64,000 nucleotides of DNA, from assembly GCA_035236585.1 (NCBI GenBank), contig CP141137.1, positions 12,726,327-12,790,326 of the forward strand, given 5' to 3'. Made by a program: the position numbers and the translations under genes. Source of the stretch: Warburgia ugandensis (Eukaryota; Streptophyta; Magnoliopsida; Canellales; Canellaceae). Below, one piece after another: positions 1 through 10,724 of the stretch (positions within the stretch are counted from its first letter, which is position 1; each line of letters starts with the position of its first letter). A model generated the notes under the pieces. It did no database searches and was not told the DNA's origin. It saw only the letters and a program-made list of their open reading frames with translations.

Positions 1-1701
1 TGAACCTTGAACTTCATCTCTACCACCATTAGAAAAGCCCAAATCGGCATCCCCTTCTTCCCACGTCATTTCTCTTCCTTTTCTTACAAATCCAGCCCCA
101 TTCCATTCCATCGACAAAGCTTTGCCGGCACAATCCCATTAATGATCTCCACTATTGAGAAAACCACAGGCAAGGAGAGATCATGACCTATAAGAACCCT
201 TAAAAAAAATATATATATATATATATATTTTTGCCTTAAACAGGGGGGGCGTATTTGATATGGGCACCCCACCTTGTTTAAGTGAAATGAGAACAGACCG
301 GTCTGTTCCCAAAACAAACACCCACAGAGAAAACCAGACAAAAGAGAGACGAGAAAAAGAAAGAAAGGGGGAGGAGAAGAGAAGAGAGGAGAAGGAAGAA
401 GAGGAAAGAGAGAAGAGAAGAGAAGCTTCACGATGGCAAGAACAGAGAAAAACGCGGTTAGGGTTTGTCGGTGATGCAATCGTTGCCGAAGATGATGATG
501 GCTCATATCAATTATCTGAGCTGATCATTGTGTTCAGTAGGATGCAACAACCAAAAACCCTAAGGTAGATGGGGAATCCGAGATGATCTAGATCGTCAAA
601 CGGACAGATGAACAGTGTGTGACACGATCGAAAGGTTTACTGCAAAACAATGACCAATTTAACTCATTCAAGGGTGGAAAACACACAAAAATGCATCCAA
701 AAGGTAGATCTACAAAACCCAACTTGTGATTTCAGGTATTTTGCAAAATCCACACTGTTTATGCTATATTTGGGTTTTGTGGATAATCCAGCCTTCCATT
801 TTCAAATCAAAACTTAGGGATAGGTAATTAGGTGCCTAATGTTAGCCGGATCTAATTGGGATTGTCAATCTAGGTCAAAAATTGATCGAACAATCTCAGC
901 TGTCTGATTTGTTATTGTTCACACAGTAACTTATTAATGTTTGATCAATGATCAAACACTCCAGATGCATTCTAAACATGGAATTAGTTAAGATGTGGTA
1001 GAAATTAAAAGATCTAGGTTGAAATTGATGAATAATTTGGACCATCTGATCGGATAGTGAAGGAATAGGGATCTAGCAACGCTTGATCTATGATGAGATG
1101 CTGCCATTACATCCCTAGACATTAAATTGACATAGGATGAGCTAATTTTTATTAATTCATTATCTAAAATGTTTAATAACATATTGAGATCAAGAGCTGA
1201 TGCTTCTAGCTGTCGGATCACTAACCTAAAGAATGAGTAGTAGATCATAGAGTAAGCTAACACTATTCCTCACATCTGATCAGCGATCAGCCATTGCTGA
1301 ATACTGACCAGATTTGGTTTTTTTTTTTTACTAGATTTGGCCAGGGTTGATGACCAGGCGTGGCTAGTCAGATCAGGTGACTGTCTTGGATGGCTGTGCT
1401 TGTAGGAGGAAACAAGGAAAAGGGAAAAGTTTTCCGATCAAGTCTTGTTGGAGTGATGCTCCAATCAATTATTTATTGTAAGGGTTGATGCATACATGAA
1501 GAATCTGAAAAATGGATTCTCAATTTTATCATTTAAGGTACTTCAATTTGAGACATTGATCTAGTGTGTTTACATACGAATCCCTTTTATCTCAGAATAT
1601 TTATGCTTCGTGCTCTTCTACAAATGTTGAGAACACGTTCATTGTTGAGATATATACAGCAAACAGAAACGGCAAAACTACTAGGTAGAGGAATTATACA
1701 T
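1..1701. other. Gene-free stretch, non-coding
   Basis: I find no gene here. It holds a short AT microsatellite near 210-229 and a purine-rich (GA/AAG) stretch at about 330-430 that produces a meaningless charged open frame. A phrase near 245-275 (G-run, then 'GATATGGGCACCC') resembles a phrase inside the solo LTR at about 4985-5010, so part of this stretch may be an old LTR fragment. That last point is inference from one short match. Confidence 0.4.
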
Positions 1702-1714
1702 AGCTCTGATACCA
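1702..1714 (-). promoter_or_regulatory. Primer-binding site of a minus-strand copia-type element
   Basis: The plus strand reads AGCTCTGATACCA, the reverse complement of TGGTATCAGAGCT, which is the usual primer-binding site for initiator tRNA-Met in plant Ty1/copia elements. An LTR edge (TGTTAGAG on the plus strand) lies 2 bp away at 1717. The element would therefore read right to left, with its internal region toward position 1. I see no gag there, so the internal part is probably lost or unrecognisable. Confidence 0.6.
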
Positions 1715-1716
1715 AA

Positions 1717-2180
1717 TGTTAGAGATTTTCTATCATGATCTAACATGCTTCATGAACTCAAATAGCATTTAAATCTTAATGCGGAATAAGGATCGAATGA
1801 AATCACATACCTCCAGCCATTGTAGCACAATCCTCCTTTTCTGGAATGTATATTTGTTGGATGGAGACTCTTCCAAACCTCAATCAATCTCCTTCAATGG
1901 TGTATTAATTGAAAGTGAGATTGCAGGCTTCAAGGACCTCACCGACAACACACTGATTTATGGTTGCTCTACCCATCATAGAGCCAACCTATCGTGCACC
2001 AATTATGCGTTCAGTTTTTTGAACGTTATCAAAGTGGGAAGTTAACTTATCCCTAAAACGATGGAAATAACTTGGACCACTATTTTTGCGTAATTCACTT
2101 GGTTGTTACCGAGTCTTAAGGAGAGAAATACCAATAGTTCATCAATGGCTTAAACTTTTTTAATGTTTGAATCTTATTTG
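1717..2180 (-). mobile_element. LTR remnant (copia type), minus strand
   Basis: The sequence begins at the edge next to the minus-strand primer-binding site and has the expected terminal TGTTAG. It contains no coding sequence; an 88-codon open frame at 1779-2045 is not recognisable as a protein. The right-hand limit is not determined: I saw no matching second LTR or TSD, and the end given is only an estimate. Confidence 0.4.
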
Positions 2181-2559
2181 CCATGCAAAAAAGGATGTTC
2201 ATTGCTTTTACTAGAAAAGGTAGATTTCATTCACCGGTTGCCATCAGAAAGCAAAAAATCCACAAACAGGTGGATTAGAATAAGAGAGGTTGCATGCCAC
2301 GTAGTCACAGGCACAAGGGTTGTGACTTGTGCCTAGAAGACTAGGTGTCAAGGAGCAAAATTAAGTATTTAAAAATTTTAAAAAATAAAAAATTGAAAAT
2401 AAATCCTAAAAATTAGAAAAAAATACAAAATTTTAAGAAAACATAGAAACATAAAGATATCAATAAATACTTGTCAAATGAGTAAAATGAAATTCTTAAG
2501 TAATAAATCAACATGTCAACAATAACAACCTAAGGTTAAATCAAACAATCATACACAAA
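2181..2559. other. Gene-free AT-rich stretch
   Basis: Nothing recognisable. It is AT-rich with A-runs and leads into the degenerate tandem repeat that follows. Confidence 0.4.
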
Positions 2560-3130
2560 GAAGTAGTGTATTTCATGAATTTTACAAGAAAGTAACAAAA
2601 AAAAAAAGAGTAAAAAAATACAAAATATGAAAAGGATGATGTGAAATTTTCATTTTTTAGTATTAGATTGATTTTTTTAGCGTTATTACTGGAATTAACA
2701 AATAACACTGATGTATTTCATAATTTTTAGAAGCAAGTAACAAAAACCAAAGAAGTAGTAAATAAAACATGCAAAATATGAAAATTTTGATATACAATTG
2801 TTGATTTTAGTATTATACTGGAAACATTTACACATTTATTACAAAAACGAATACAAATTAAAAAAAAATACTGTATATTGTGTTTTACGGTTTCAATAAA
2901 AAGTAATGAAAATACAGAAAAAAGAGGTAAAAAAAAAAAATGAAACAAGACCATGGAAATGTCGATTTTAGCTATATAATGCAAACATATGGATGCTTCC
3001 AAAAAAAATTAGAGAAAAAAATACTGAAAAAATGGTAAAGACTACATTAAATCTGTGAAAAGAAATTAAAAAATAATGAAATAGAGTTTTTGTTTTTAGC
3101 ATTAGGGTGGATATGTTGAGATTTTAGATA
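2560..3130. repeat. Degenerate AT-rich tandem repeat, unit about 130-160 bp
   Basis: A phrase of the form TTTTAGNATTA recurs near 2656, 2806, 2964 and 3094. In the clearer copies it is preceded by an A-rich stretch containing 'AAGTAACAAAA' or 'AATATGAAAA'. The first two copies also share a phrase like TGTATTTCATNATTTT (about 2570 and 2711). Copies are strongly diverged. No protein is encoded. Confidence 0.45.
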
Positions 3131-4500
3131 AAATTAAGCATTAGTCGTTGAAAATGAAAAAAAGCATTGTTTTTACTAATCATGTTAGAAAAAATGCACT
3201 ATTCTTACCTTTAATCATTTCAAGAAAGCTTCAATTGCTACTGGAAGATGAGGATGGTCACAAGAAGAAGAAGGAAGTCTGGCAAGAAAAAGAAGAAGAA
3301 AAAATAGAAAAGTAAGGGTTTTATATCACTTATGGCCTTAGTCGAGTTGCAAGGCTGTGCCTTTTTATGCCTATCAACTAATTGCGCTTGTGACTACATA
3401 GGTTGCATGATGGTGATGCTTTTATGTTGAGAACTATGGCTGCAAGGTTTTCTCTCGAAGTATCAGCATATCGACACTAAGAAGATGGAGCATTTACAGT
3501 GACATCCAAAATATGAAGAAGAATTAACTAAACTCAAACTACATTGATAGTTTGGTGCACATTGACTCAAACTTGTGGTTATGTGGAGCTATTTTGTCAA
3601 TGTGTAACATTTTAACGAATGAAGAAGCCTTTATTATAATTCAGGCTGCTTGCACTATTTACTTAATTAATTTTATTTGTCATGGGTTCACTAACAACTA
3701 CAAGTATAGCCCTTGCAACAAATAAGAAATAAATCTGGAAGCTGCAGTTGATATCATTTTGTAAGTAGAATAGAGCATCTTCATTTAGAAAAAAGTCCTG
3801 TATAGTCCTCGCAGACCCAAATTTATATCACAAAAAGAGAAACAATTCTCGGTTTTCAATATCCACTTTCAACACTTGTTTTGTTAATGCTCAAACAATG
3901 TTACAAACAATTTTTAGAACCCTAACATTGTTTGATTTATGCTTTTTAGCATTCAATAATTCTAAAAGTTTTTGAAATGTTGATTTGAGTACTTCATAGT
4001 TAATGAATCGATACTGGAGTTCTAAGTGAGGTTTAAAATGGTAGGGATCATGAAGTTCAAGCTAAAGATGGATGATGAACCAAGTGTTCACCCTCAAAAG
4101 GTATCACTTTATCAACATTGGCATTCACCCTTTAACAGTTCATTTTGCCAAAGAGAGGCATCTATAAACACCTAATCTTGGCCCCTATCTAACCTTCTCA
4201 AGCTGAAAATTATCCCTAGCGATGATATGTTTTTACCCATGGGACTCTCATTTATACAAGGCACATTAAGCATAATCTACATAAAAAAAAGGCTGAATAT
4301 GACTCATTCAAAATTCCAGCTACACATGAAAATCGATGAGAAAAAAAATTCCAAATTAGAGTGTACGCCCCAATGCATACCGGGTGATGAAGAAGGCTCT
4401 CCACTTGTCCAAAGTTCTAGTCAAGTAAAGGCCTGTCCCCAAATTTTAGATCAAAGGCCTGAAATTTGTAGAATAGAAAACACCAAAGATTAATTATCAA

Positions 4501-4503
<3 letters not shown>
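3131..4503. other. Gene-free stretch
   Basis: I see no gene, RNA or recognisable element. There is an A/G-rich patch at about 3245-3315. Open frames here are short and unlike known proteins. Confidence 0.4.

Positions 4504-4576
<73 letters not shown>
4504..4576. repeat. (GA)n microsatellite
   Basis: About 36 uninterrupted GA dinucleotides. The short leucine/serine open frame across it on the minus strand is an artefact of the repeat. Confidence 0.95.
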
Positions 4577-4581
<5 letters not shown>

Positions 4582-5135
4582 AGAAGCCGTTTTAAGGCAT
4601 ATGTCCCAATTCCCATAGCAATGAAGAGTATGCCCCACCACAGTAATAGCTACATATCTATCCCCATCTAGAAGTTTCCCAAAGGGAATATTTTAAAGTC
4701 TCATGTTGTAATGACTCCAATTTTGTAATATTAAAATCCCAAGTTAGCAATGAAAAGTTCAGTTTTTGAAGATAAGGGCATTTTAGTCATTTCACTATTC
4801 ACCTTGAATGAACCCAGAAATTTGATCCTAAAAATGATACCATTAGGTGCATCTCGGAAAAATAAATCCAACAAGACCAAAATCACCCAAAACGGAGTTA
4901 AAATGAGCAAGTTATGGCCCTTTGAAGTTCAGGGGCAAAAATATAATTTTTTTATTAAAAACGGATTTAGCCTGCAAAACACAGGGGCCCGTTTTGATAC
5001 GGGCACCCTTCATCTTCAACCTCCGAGAGGGTTCTAGAACGGCGGTGATTGGAGGAGAAATCATCGCCATTCTGGAGGTTTCTCCACCGCCATTCAAGGG
5101 CGGTGAGAGCCCCCTCCAGAACCCTCATATAGCTC

Positions 5136-5143
5136 TATAAATA
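5136..5143 (+). promoter_or_regulatory. TATA box of the solo LTR, inside a palindrome
   Basis: TATAAATA lies at the centre of AGCTCTATAAATAGAGCT (5131-5148), whose arms are perfectly complementary around a 2-bp centre. It is the most promoter-like site in the LTR, and transcription would start roughly 30 bp downstream. Function is inferred. Confidence 0.6.
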
Positions 5144-5545
5144 GAGCTCTTAGGCGCCTCTAATGGCAGCTCAGAAGCTTGAAGAAAACCCATTTTGGAG
5201 AAGCAACCAAGAGGAGAAATGAGGAGAAAAACCTAGCAACGAGCCAGGTATGCCCAAGATCCCTCAAAACCCGTCTTCACAGTAGTCCTAGGCTCAGTTT
5301 TCCTAAGTTTTTGCATGAAAAATCATGCAAAATAGAGCCCTGGAGAGTCACCAAGGACCTAGGGACGTTCCCTGGGCCGCACTGGTTCGACAAGGTTGAA
5401 CCAGGGTGTCCTGAGGATGCCTCAATCCCCCAACGAACGAAACATTCCAGCCGGAATGTAACGCGTCAACCGCGTTTGAAAAAAAAACCAAACGGGCGCG
5501 TTAGGGGACGCGCCCGCAAAAGAGAGAGACAGGTGGGAAAATCAG

Positions 5546-5563
5546 GCGCGTCTGCAGACGCGC
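5546..5563. repeat. Perfect 18-bp GC-rich palindrome in the LTR
   Basis: GCGCGTCTGCAGACGCGC equals its own reverse complement. It sits in the GC-rich leader part of the solo LTR, in strong contrast to the AT-rich surroundings. Confidence 0.8.
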
Positions 5564-5571
5564 TCGCTGAG

Positions 5572-5700
5572 GCTCATGCCGCAGATGCGCAGCGCGCTAG
5601 CGATCCAAGATTTTTCCGTTCTTAAGGAAGTTGGGGCGCATGCCACTAATGCGCAGCGCCCTAGCATTCCGCCTTTTCACTCTTAAGGCCCTTATATACG
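5572..5700. repeat. 64-bp tandem duplication inside the solo LTR
   Basis: Two adjacent copies begin near 5572 and 5636. Each runs from a 'CATGCC' phrase through 'ATGCGCAGCGC', 'CTAGC' and 'TCTTAAGG'. The copies have diverged at several positions. Confidence 0.6.
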
Positions 5701-7318
5701 TGTGACACTAAAATGCTTATAACTTGAGATCTAGAGCTCCGATTGAGGCGTCACAAAAGGAGTTGTGTCCCTATCGACGACGCGGATACACCCAAACTAT
5801 AAAATCCATGATCAAGGCCCAATCAAAGGTAGACATGACCCTTAGAATAGGATGGTGGCGCGTGGCCGCTAAACCTTTGGAAAACTGATAATACCAAGGC
5901 TCAATTAGGACCTTAGGACACCCATAGGCATATGGATGGACCCTTAATACCTAAGTAATAAGACCAACCATTCTAAAACTCATAAAAGATAGGCCAAACT
6001 AACCTTGATTCCCTAAATCATGTTCAGGAGCGTACGAAGACAAAGGGGTTAACGCGACCTAGCAAGGTAGGTGCTCTATCGCTACTAGATTCTTTTAAAA
6101 GAACTATGATTGTTTTGCGAATACATGTTTTAAGTATATGACTTGTTTAGCATGCATGTGATAAATGCTTTATGCATAGACATGTTTTGTAAATAATTGC
6201 ATATGCATTATGCATATATATGTTTTGCAAACAAATGCACATATTGCATGATTTGTGAGCCTTAAGTTCTTGCAAAAATTGCATGTCCTTGAGGGTTACC
6301 AAAAGACACTGGAGTGCCGAGGGCCAGGCAGTTGTGAGGGACCCAAAGAGGACAGGTTTTGAAAAGAGGTTTTTTGCTTATTTGATCGTACATGATTTGG
6401 GCTAGTAAGTTCGTGGGTGCTATGCCGAGAGGTCTGGGGTGGCCACCCAGCCTCTACCACTATTAGGTGGATGGGTACCATGCCCAAAAAGGGCATGTCC
6501 CTGCTTCGACTGCATGTGGTACAGGGGACTACCACTGGTGTCACGGCACTGGGTTGAAGTGTCATATGCCCCGTGGAGGTATATGATCCTGTGTCCCTAA
6601 GTACCCGGGGACCACACGGCGGTGAGGTCGTGGGCATAGTTGGACCCTATGGTTTTGTGGACTTATTTGCATTGTATATGTCATGATATGAGGTTGGTCG
6701 ACCATACCATACTAGATATCCATTAGTTGGATTCAATGAAGCATCTTATGCATATTATTATGTTATGATATATATGATACTTTCGACTTGGTTTGTGAGA
6801 TTTTTAATTCGTTAATATTTCAATTTGAAAATGGTTTTTGATGTCAATATCAAGCATGAGTGTTCAAACATGCACATATCCTAAAAGATCATATGATTTT
6901 AAATATAGCATGCATTGTAAAACTAGTAGTGATGGATTCTTACTGAGTATAGTATATACTCACCCAATCCTCAACATTTTTCAGACACAAAGTAAACACT
7001 TAAGAGCAAGGAACGCTTGTGACAGAAGATACCCAGACTAAGTGCAAGTAAGTAAACCCCTACCTTATCTTTCAATGTTACTTGTTTGTAGTTACTCTCT
7101 AATAGCTGAGGCTGTGACTAACACTTTCTTGGGAATAATATTGATTTAAAACTTTGCCATTGTTAGATAATTTGAGAATGTGTTTTGACACTCGGGGTTT
7201 TTATGAAAGATTTTTTTCCAAAACAAAAAGATTTTCATGCATTTCATACTTATAAAATAAGAGATCTCACCTTTTTATCAAAATTGCATCATATAAAAAC
7301 CCGGGTCATCACACATGT

Positions 7319-9392
7319 GAAGCACTCAAAATTTACATACAATAAAAGATTCATACGTATGTACAAAAAACTCATGCTTCGAAGTGTGATTTCATGGAAA
7401 GTTTTTAAATGACTCAAATACCCTTTCTTTTACCTATTGATGATTGTAACATATAAAAAATGGTAAATCTATGAGAGGAAGTAAGCAAACCCTATGGTAA
7501 AGAGCTTCATTCTTGAAAATCTCTCCCAAATTGTCTCTAATGTCTTGAAAGCTTAGGACTAAGTATAGAGTGAAAGTGTAACTTTTTACTAAGAATACAC
7601 CTTTGGGAAGCATAATATAAACTTTCTATACTTTGGAGGTGCAGCTTTTTGGAGTCTCTAGATATCTCTAATTTTCTATATCATTCTAGGGTAGTCTTTT
7701 CATGTATAATTTCTAGAGGTGTCAAACTTTACCCTTTACTTGCCAAACCCATGACCTTATAACTGGCGTCAAGTGTGGAGGCAATGGAACAAAATAACAT
7801 CCATATATTGGTTATATCAATCTATGTATCAAATTCTCTAGGAGAACAATACACTATTATTACTGATATTGTTGGTAAAATGAAATTCATGTATGAGTCA
7901 ATACAGATCAGTAGATATATATATATATATATATATATGTATGAGAAAAGTGAAACTAAAAAGTTGATATAAAATATCGAATATATTGTGCAATATATGC
8001 AATAATTTATATCATCTTTCAATTTTAGTTTCTCATATTTCATTATCTCATATTTAGAAATTAAAAATTCTCATTATCTAATGATTCTTTTTTGTTTTGT
8101 TATTTTTTAGGGTTGTGATTGATATTCACATCCACCTCCAAAAGATTGCTAGTTTGACTTTGGACAAGCTGTTAAAAACTTTTTAATTTTTTTAAAGAGT
8201 CCCATACGCGTATGCATCATGAGAGAGAAAAGAAGTACACATTCTTTCTTTCTCATGTACAATGAATTTATTTTGTAGATCTAAGCTATTCATCATGCTC
8301 TTTCTACAAAAAATAGGAAAAGAGCTTATTTTCAATCATTGAAAAAGTTTAAAAATGTATTGTCAATATTTTATATTATGAAAACATAGGCTAAAAGCAT
8401 CTTACCAATATGAAATTTGATCCTAGCCTATCTAAGTTATTCCAAATACAATGAATGCCTTAAATATATAGAAAAGAGCTTCAATACCTTTGAAAAAGGG
8501 GTGTGTACTTTTCCCTATCTCAAATAACATGTATGCCTACTAGGACTCTTAAAAAAAACTAAGCAACTTTTCTCAATTATGGTGATAATGTTTTTAGATC
8601 TAAGCCATTCATTGTGTTTAGAATGGCTTATCAACTTTCTTGACCACTTACCATTCATTTCTTTATAAATTTTCTAAGACTTGGGCACAAGTGGCTAGGA
8701 ATGTCCATATGTGATTATTTTCTATAAGTTATCTAATTTTTGTATGCTATACATGATGAATGGATCAGATCTTGTAGATAGGACTAGTGTCCACTCTTTA
8801 GGATGCTCATCAAAGTCCACACTCGATTAAATTAGTCATCAATCACGTGGACTATGGAACCCATCCATCGTGGGATCCAACGATAAACAGATAGTTGTTT
8901 GATTAACTAGGACTTAGTGTTTGAAATTTGCATTTCTCCAACCTACATATTTGACACCTCTACAGGCACTCCATGTCTCCTATATTATATCAAAGGTCAA
9001 AATTATTGATGAAAATTCGAAGGACAAGATTATATGGGCCCCACATACACTTTTCAAAAGAGAACACTTGTGTTTGTTAAGAAGACTTGGTTTTCACTTT
9101 TATTTTGGCTCTAGATTGTTATAATTAGGACCATATTAATTATTAGCCTCTAATAGAAATAAGTCAATGTTAGCCTTATTTTTTATTTTTTATAGTTATA
9201 CTCTTTTCTAGTATATCTTTATAACTTATTTGTTTATATATTTTACAAAACTAATGGTGAAAAAAAGAAAGCAAATAGACAAATGATTAATATATGTAGT
9301 CCAATGCTAATTGTGCATATTAAAATAACACATAAAACTTTTAAGTAAAGATTTTAATGCTAAAATATAAAATATCACTTTATTTACTAAAC
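7319..9392. other. Gene-free AT-rich stretch
   Basis: No gene recognised. It contains an (AT)12 microsatellite at 7915-7938, and otherwise unique-looking AT-rich sequence. Short open frames at 7185-7412, 7775-7972 and 8921-9124 have no recognisable content. Confidence 0.45.
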
Positions 9393-9480
9393 ATGTGATT
9401 TTATAAAGGAAATTCACGCCAATATGGCCATTACAATCAATATAACCCCCAAGATGGCCATGTTATAAAGGTTTTGGCTC
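9393..9480. repeat. Dispersed repeat, copy 1 (partner at 36454-36548)
   Basis: It shares the order ATGTGATTT, ATAAAGGAAA, CAATAT, ATGGCC, then GTTATAAAGGTTTTGGCTC with the stretch at 36454-36548. The element class is unknown. It has no coding capacity. Confidence 0.55.
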
Positions 9481-9840
9481 CTTCATGGTATGATGATCAA
9501 TACTGCCATTTTGTTCATGGGTGGAGGGTTTCACAACTTGTGTAAGATTTACACATATAGCATGCTTGTTTAACCTACAAGTTGATCAGCCTATACTAGC
9601 AGTGCTTGGTTAGCCATGTAACTATTATTTAATTTAACTTTTGGACTTTTAGAGAAAATTGAAGTTGCAACTTGCAAGTCACAAACTTAAACCCAACTGC
9701 CTCATTGTTTTTCTCTCTCAATCCCACTACTTCCCTCTCTCAATCGTACCTGTCTGCCACTTTCAAATTCTAACAGAAGTCTCTGACATCCTTATCCAAT
9801 CAATTTTGGTGAGCTAATTGAAAGAAAAATCTCCAGGTAG

Positions 9841-9842
<2 letters not shown>

Positions 9843-9919
<77 letters not shown>
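9843..9919. repeat. (CT)n microsatellite
   Basis: About 38 uninterrupted CT dinucleotides. Confidence 0.95.
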
Positions 9920-9922
<3 letters not shown>

Positions 9923-10661
9923 AAGGAAATCACTGAAGCCATTGATAATATGAGGGCATGTTTACCATGAAATTTCTAGTGAAACATTTAAGTTAGGGGG
10001 TTATTAATCAAATCATGTATTATGTGGATGTGGTAAAGATTTTATTTCACTTAGGCCTATGCATTGGCATCTAGGAATATGATCAATGTTCTGATAATGT
10101 ATAAATTGCTAAAGAGAACTTCTCTATCCTAAATAAGTTTAAGATTGGCAAGACATTAGGGGATTGAAGTGTCAAGTGTTTTTGTGAAGGGAGGTTTGGA
10201 ATCAAGTTAACCTATATCTTGGATGCACGACTAGCTTGTGAAGGTGTTTGAAGTTGTGATGGTAATATATTGAGATAAAATGCTTTAAGTGGTTGTTTAG
10301 TATTAAAGGGCTAAGAGCTCAATTAAAATTTTAGTGGAAATACTTTCTTTGCAGATATTTAATGGATTGATTTTATAATCTAAAGGTATGATATGAGTTC
10401 CTTAAGTTTAAAACGTCTACTATGAGGACCACATTCCTAGTTGAAACTAAAATAATTTTGATTTTTCCTTTTTAAAAGGGAAAGGACTTACCATTCTACC
10501 TATGGATTTTATTTGTATGAGAAGATTGTTCCTACAGCTGCTATTGTCTTCTCTCTTTCACATATTGTGAGAGTTGATTTGTATTGTAAGTACAATGAGA
10601 GTATAAAACCATAAAATTAACCTTTAAGATGAATACATATTTACAGACAGACAGACAGACA

Positions 10662-10724
<63 letters not shown>

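Larger units (their letters stand above)
4707..7313 (+). mobile_element. Solo LTR, about 2.6 kb, with perfect TSD
   Basis: The segment starts TGTAATGACTCC and ends TCATCACA. It is flanked by identical 5-bp copies of CATGT at 4702-4706 and 7314-7318, as expected for an LTR insertion that later lost its internal region by LTR-LTR recombination. A TATA box in the middle (5136-5143) fits plus orientation. The 3' part carries the phrase ACTGAGTATAGTATATACTC followed by CACCC, of a kind I associate with plant Ty3/gypsy LTRs. The endings and several internal phrases are shared with remnants at about 35.2-36.3 kb and 39.1-41.8 kb. The family assignment (Tekay/Del-like) is tentative. All open frames inside it, including 5179-5625 (+) and 6296-6637 (-), are incidental. 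Confidence 0.75.

Noticed and set aside
260..568. 102-codon open frame rich in Glu/Arg/Lys
   Set aside because: It is the product of a purine-rich stretch; neither end looks like a protein domain.
5179..5625. 148-codon open frame with Lys/Arg-rich C-terminus
   Set aside because: It lies in the solo LTR just downstream of its TATA box, crosses the GC palindrome and tandem repeat, and resembles no protein family.
6296..6637. 113-codon minus-strand open frame
   Set aside because: Inside the solo LTR, with no recognisable domain; an incidental frame.
10643..10721. Regular short direct repeats as a possible CRISPR array
   Set aside because: Pure di- and tetranucleotide microsatellite without spacers, in a plant genome.
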